NCBI RefSeq assembly: GCF_016906535.1
Contig: NC_057374.1
Span: forward strand, 1,922,001 to 1,986,000
Length of the DNA stretch: 64,000 nt
Source: Rhizoctonia solani
Lineage: Eukaryota; Basidiomycota; Agaricomycetes; Cantharellales; Ceratobasidiaceae
Direction: 5' to 3'
The position numbers and the translations under genes were made by a program. Positions 59,859 through 64,000 of the stretch are shown here, piece after piece. Position 1 is the first letter of the stretch; each line of letters begins with the position of its first letter. The notes beneath the pieces were generated by a model, which worked only from the letters and a program-made list of their open reading frames with translations, searched no databases and was not told the DNA's origin.

Positions 59859-59870
59859 CTTTTCACAGTG
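59859..59870 (-). repeat. right terminal inverted repeat of the CACTA element
   Basis: It ends CTTTTCACAGTG directly before the AGC target copy and is the reverse complement of the left end. Confidence 0.88.
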
Positions 59871-60984
59871 AGCTGGGGAACGGCTTGCCGGTGCCAATCG
59901 CTTTCTGTGACATTTGATCCATTTGGGACTTATGAAGTTCTCAACAGCTATAGATTAACCGTGGTACATTGAAATGCTCTATGCAAAAACAGCTTGTACA
60001 TATATATGGGTTACTATAGGGCTCATTTGAATGACACATCCGTGCCTAGTCAGAAGTTTCGCTACTTGGTCTTAGGCCGAGGAACGATAGGGTGTAAGAT
60101 AGAGGTAGGACCCAGTGATAAGACGACTAGGACCGCAGGACGGTAGAATGGGGGACGGGAGATGGTACGCCGACCCGGGGTGCCACCAAGGCTGCCCACC
60201 CAGCAAGCCCTACGGCCAATCCTGGCCGTGCATGCGATACACGTCTGTCAGCGGGCATTGACATGTATATGACTATGATTCGATAATGAGCTATTTGCGT
60301 TGAAGCGTGACCGGGTGGAGCTCGCAGAAAGAAAGGGAAACAAGACAGTAACTAGAGAACCCCCGGCTTGTACATATACTACGTTGCATGGAGGAAGAAA
60401 CGCAAGGCGCCAAGCACCATGCCGGCTTGCTATCAATAGTGCGGTATTATGCATATGATACGTAGGCCGTGACGTAGGCAAACAGCGCATAAATGCTCCG
60501 GCATTTCCGGTCAAGTGTAAGCTTCGCCCGCTCCGCGCGCCGCGCGCGCTTCGCAGCCAGGCTGTACTTTTGATAGCTCAGCTCTGCAAAATCATCAGGG
60601 GCTCACGAGCACTCGTAATGCATTTGATCCGAGCTAATCCTCCCCCCTGCTTCTCGAACATATCCCGACATGCATTTCACACGATAAAGATCTCCCAAGC
60701 ACGCTGTGTACAAGACGCGCGCTCACAAGGTCCGTCTGTTGAGACATGTGGTCACAAAACACTGTGATTACGAGCGGCTCAAGAGCTACATACTTTGGCC
60801 CATCACTCACTGTGAGGGAAGGCGCATATAGTAATATCAAATAAGATACATCATAAGTAAAATCAATTTGGTGCCACACATAACCCAGTACATGCAAGGA
60901 GGGGAGGGATATCAGCGGGCATGTACTATATGGTACAATTTGCGTAATAAATATAGCTAATTGAATTATGGGACGCCATTATAT
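59871..60984. other. intergenic stretch right of the CACTA element
   Basis: It begins with the AGC target copy. There is no coding region; a GC-rich palindromic string with repeated CGCG occurs near 60530-60555. I see nothing else of note. Confidence 0.45.
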
Positions 60985-61410
60985 ATCATTTCCATCCTAC
61001 TGGATTGGATGGGTGCTTGAGACTTTTCAAAGAGCATGGACTTACGAATAGCTGGGAAGCAATAAGAAACAGAAGCAAGTTGGGCCATTTGGAGAGCAAG
61101 CCGATTGATCGTTGGATATGGAACAACTTTCAACCTTGCGCATGCAACAATTTCCCAACAATATCGCTCAATAAAGAATCAAGCGACCCATACAGGGCCG
61201 CAGAGGAGAGCATCATCTGCAACCTGAAGGATTGCATGGATGGTCACTCGGTAAACGCTTAAGCGGTCATAATCGTACTGATAGTAGTATCTTGTGCGAT
61301 TACTCAGTTTAGAGCTACAGATTAGTACTTGATTTTACTTACTCTTCGAATTTCTCTACATATTCAACAATTTCCTGTTTGAGCTCTTCGATTCGCTGTA
61401 TGGGTTCTCA
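60985..61410 (-). pseudogene. fragment of a second CACTA TNP2 transposase
   Basis: Read on the minus strand, the segment gives RIEELKQEIVEYVEKFEE, an intron starting GTAAGT, then YYYQYDYDRLSVYRVTIHAI, DDALLCGPVWVA, a stop where Trp is expected, IERYCWEIVACARLKVVPYP and FPAIRKSMLFEK. The order and residues parallel the plus-strand TNP2 block at 58490-58900, including the intron position. Only this middle piece is recognisable, and no terminal repeats are visible, so it is a relic of a related but diverged element. Confidence 0.75.
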
Positions 61411-62607
61411 AGGTTGAGCAAGCATTTGAGAATACAAACGAGTTGCAATTAATGGCCGTATTGTTTCCGGGGGATCGATGCCAAGTGCATATGGTACAGG
61501 ACGGGGTACTTTGTGAGTCCGTGCTAACTATTGATTATGATTACCAGGCTTATTCTAGTTTACTTATAGGCTCATTCCTGTGCTTCAAGCTCAGCCTCCT
61601 GGACTTCGTCAAGTTGAATGGTATAACCAGGAAAAAATAGCATTTCTCTCCGCCAGTGAATTATGCGTTTTCCATCTACATCAACCCCAGCTGGTGTTTC
61701 GGGGCCTGTTTGTGCTATGGGAGGATTTCATCCCATTAGCTCAGCGATATTTGACTTCTTTGGTAAGCAAGATTTTGAACTAAACTGTGAATATGACTGG
61801 TAGTTTCCCCTCAATATCTGGACCCAGAGGATTTATGAAGAAAACAGTGTTATTTCCAAACAGCTTTACATGTAGACCGGTTTTGGACCCTAAGTAGCCA
61901 TCATTACAGACATAGTGGATGTTTACAAGTGTATATTGGCGCTCTTGTGCTGGCCTAACTTGGCAAAGTTAACTTGCCAGAGAAGTAATAAGAGTTTAGA
62001 ATTTCTTAACAAATAACCAATGTATGATCAGCCTGGATGGCTGCGAAGGAAATCTGAAATTTGCACGATGATCAACTTCCATGACAAAATCAAATGTTTC
62101 TATGCGCATATAAGAATCCTTGAGCTTACCATACGCTGGTACTCTTATATTCTTTTGACTGGCTTTACACATACCTATTTTTGGGAAACTTTTGGGTTTG
62201 AAGTATAATTAGGGCCTCAGGGTTATATGGACTGGGGAAGGGGCATTGGTGGCCATGTACGTATACTTCCATGAAAGACACATTAGCCAGTACCCATCTA
62301 TGAATCTATACCATTACAAGTAAGCGCATATCGCTTAGTGACGATCGAACACAGAGGTCCCAACCCAATTATTCTCGAGACTTTCAAACTTCATCCGAAC
62401 CTGCCGCATCATCAATGTTCACCCAAATTGTTTGAATTATACTTGTACATATTATAGTTTAATCTCAAAAATCGGTTTCGGGACCCTAGATACTTGATCA
62501 CTTTCACAGACAACAGGGGTTACAGATGTTAAAGCTACAAATTTGGCTGCATGGCACATGTCCTTTATTAACATGAATTACCCGTAAGCACATTTGACGG
62601 CCGATTG
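61411..62607. other. stretch with unassigned open frames
   Basis: A plus-strand frame around 61580-61783 (QPPGLRQVEWYNQEKIAFLS) is open but matches nothing I recognise; it may be another transposon scrap. The rest has no coding signal. The part before 62608 is the 3' side of the copper-transporter gene. Confidence 0.4.
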
Positions 62608-63408
62608 TCACCCGTGGGTGCGTGCGGCCACGCAGCCTGGGTGAGCACCGCTTCGAGCAAGTCGTGCAAAGACAACTTCACCAATACCCAAACCCAGGAT
62701 AACACTGACCAAAAACGCAGCGTTGTATGTCCTACACGAGATTTAATAGGAATTTAATACAGCTCAAGTGAGATAAGCTGATTCAGCCAGATACTCACAT
62801 TACAGAAAGCATCAGGAAAAAGCCGATCAGACTTTGAACAGCTTGCATTGCGCCACGCACCAGGTCTTGCATCGGCTCGAAGGGTGCAATGAGAGGGGCA
62901 GGGTTGGAGCCCATAAGGTAATCTCGGCCGCTCTCAACTGATTTCGAGTGAGAGTGAGTCGAAGCATTATCAGGTGTAACCAACGCCCGTGTCGCGCTAG
63001 AAGCTTGCCTAAACAACGACGTAGGTGTTGTGATCCAGGAAGGAGATAAATTACGGTCAATACATGAAAGGATTCGACAAAGGATTCGGCAACTTACTGT
63101 CGTCTCCACCAAGCCTCTATCAAGCCTTTGGCCCCGCCAAGGAATCTTTCGAATATGGCGAGGAAGAAAAGTCCAATGCATGCTCCAGCCAGGGCGCCAG
63201 GAGTACGAGGCACCCAGGACTTGAAATAAAGTGCATCGGCATTGGCCATCCAATGGAAGTAAGGTGTCATCATCATCATTTCTGAGTCCATATCCATCCC
63301 CGGAATAGTGGCACCTTCACTTTTCTTGGGTTCTTCTTCGCCTTCGTGCGCGAGAGTAGCAACGACCAATAGGAACAGCGTCAATGTGGTAAACCGGCGG
63401 TTGTTCAT
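62608..63408 (-). CDS. Ctr-family copper transporter
   Basis: The first true ATG is at 63408 (MNNRRFTTLTLFLLVVATLA), giving a signal-like hydrophobic N terminus. A Met-rich extracellular segment (GMDMDSEMMMM) follows, typical of copper capture. Next come FHWMANADALYFKSW and a first membrane span near GALAGACIGLFFLAIFERFL. A cytosolic loop comes after an intron, then a second span with MQAVQSLIGFFLMLSVM, where the MxxxM copper-path motif is expected, and a third with NAAFLVSVILGLGIGE. The C terminus is GCVAARTHG, stop TGA at 62608-62610. Ctr proteins import Cu(I) as trimers at the plasma membrane or vacuole. In fungi they are usually induced by copper shortage; no regulatory motif is claimed here. 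Confidence 0.88.
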
Positions 63409-64000
63409 GATGGGCAAGCAAAGATCCAAAATCAACTGGGGTTGTGCGTATACAATGAGCGTGAGTATGCGTCAAAAAAAAAAGGCCACCAGGGCGGAAG
63501 AAGACGAAGATAGTGTTAGCGAAGGAGCTAGCAAGAAGCTGGGGTGTGTAGGACCAGCACACACGGCAGCAAGGCAAGTTGAGTCGGGACGAAGTTTAGT
63601 TTAAAATACTGCCAAGCTGTCTGAAACTGTCGCAACAGAAAAGGGTTTCCGACTACTCCCGCCGGATACAGGGCAAGTGTGTAGATATCAGTTGCGAGAT
63701 GCCAGCTCCCACCGTGACCAGGGTCGTCGTTAGAGACAGCGATCGTCAACCACGTGACTCAGTCGAGTCGAGGCACAAGCGCCAATAGTGTTAACAAGTT
63801 GCGGATATGAGAAGGCGCATGGAACTTGGAGATATATACACATTTACGGTACGGGCTACGTAGACTGTGTGCCTGCTGCTGGCACACCAAGGAAAGCACG
63901 TTGTGATCGCTCCCTTGTTCCACTGCCAGCCACCTCTCAGTCAATTGCCTCAATGGGCAGAGCTGGGCAGGAGGCACTTCCCCCGATCCGAATACCCATG
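63409..64000. other. right end of the window, no gene seen
   Basis: It holds the promoter side of the copper-transporter gene, including an A-rich run near 63476-63484. Short minus-strand frames (63528-63749, 63759-63977) show no domain and I do not call them. Confidence 0.45.

Larger units (their letters stand above)
52630..59870 (+). mobile_element. complete CACTA (En/Spm-like) DNA transposon with CACTG termini, decayed
   Basis: The left end reads CACTGTGAAAAG (52630-52641) and the right end is its reverse complement (59859-59870). A 3-bp duplication AGC lies at 52627-52629 and 59871-59873. Three-base duplications and CACTA/CACTG termini define the CACTA superfamily. The 7,241-bp element carries a minus-strand gene (53084-55981) and a plus-strand TNP2-type transposase (56311-59658) reading away from a shared centre. 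Subterminal regions are rich in CTTAAAA/TTTTAAG motifs (several copies within 250 bp of each end), as expected for transposase-binding sites. In-frame stops show that it is no longer autonomous. Confidence 0.9.

Noticed and set aside
61580..61783. 67-codon plus-strand frame as a gene
   Set aside because: It is short, has no motif and is surrounded by transposon debris.

Overview
The window is a eukaryotic, fungal nuclear locus. Most genes are split by many short GT-AG introns of about 45-70 bp, and the gene set points to a plant-associated Agaricomycete of the Rhizoctonia/Ceratobasidium kind: secreted PEBP proteins, a PL4 pectin lyase, an M35 protease, a GH3 beta-glucosidase, a self-sufficient CYP505, a DUF6533 membrane protein and TNP2-type CACTA elements. 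The genus is my inference from gene content; no rRNA or marker gene is present.

Layout. 0.26-3.4 kb: a dead Tc1/mariner element with 207-bp terminal inverted repeats, interrupted by a 1,520-bp solo LTR. 3.5-7.3 kb: eIF2D and an ABHD12-like serine hydrolase, same direction. 9.9-11.8 kb: a tandem pair of secreted PEBP-family genes. 13.9-15.1 kb: a single-pass membrane protein. 15.3-18.8 kb: eIF3i and a DAHP synthase, divergent across 179 bp. 19.8-21.8 kb: a DUF4139 protein. 22.5-26.7 kb: a CYP505 P450-reductase fusion gene whose linker carries a frame-breaking 17-bp triplication. 27.5 and 38.7 kb: two RidA-family paralogues. 29.8-33.9 kb: a cysteine-desulfurase-like aminotransferase and a 4CL-like acyl-CoA ligase, both peppered with single-base deletions. 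34.4-36.3 kb: a DUF6533 multispanning membrane protein. 39.4-43.9 kb: a PL4 rhamnogalacturonan lyase and an M35 metalloprotease. 44.8-48.2 kb: NOP12 and TANGO2 homologues. 48.8-51.7 kb: a GH3 beta-glucosidase. 52.6-59.9 kb: a complete but decayed CACTA element with CACTG termini and an AGC target duplication, carrying two divergent genes. 61 kb: a fragment of a second CACTA transposase. 62.6-63.4 kb: a Ctr copper transporter.

The core genes serve translation (eIF2D, eIF3i, NOP12) and the entry to aromatic amino-acid synthesis (DAHP synthase). The secreted enzymes (PL4, M35, GH3) fit degradation of plant cell wall and protein. CYP505 and the ligase, which ends in a PTS1-like AKL, fit fatty-acid or phenylpropanoid metabolism. 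The transposons share a decay style: CGA to TGA stops and CpG transitions.

The most interesting points are the strictly CpG-type, one-sided decay of the mariner inverted repeats, the loss of a catalytic Asp by the same mutation type, the 17-bp triplication that separates the P450 and reductase frames, the local cluster of one-base deletions, and the unfamiliar accessory protein inside the CACTA element.
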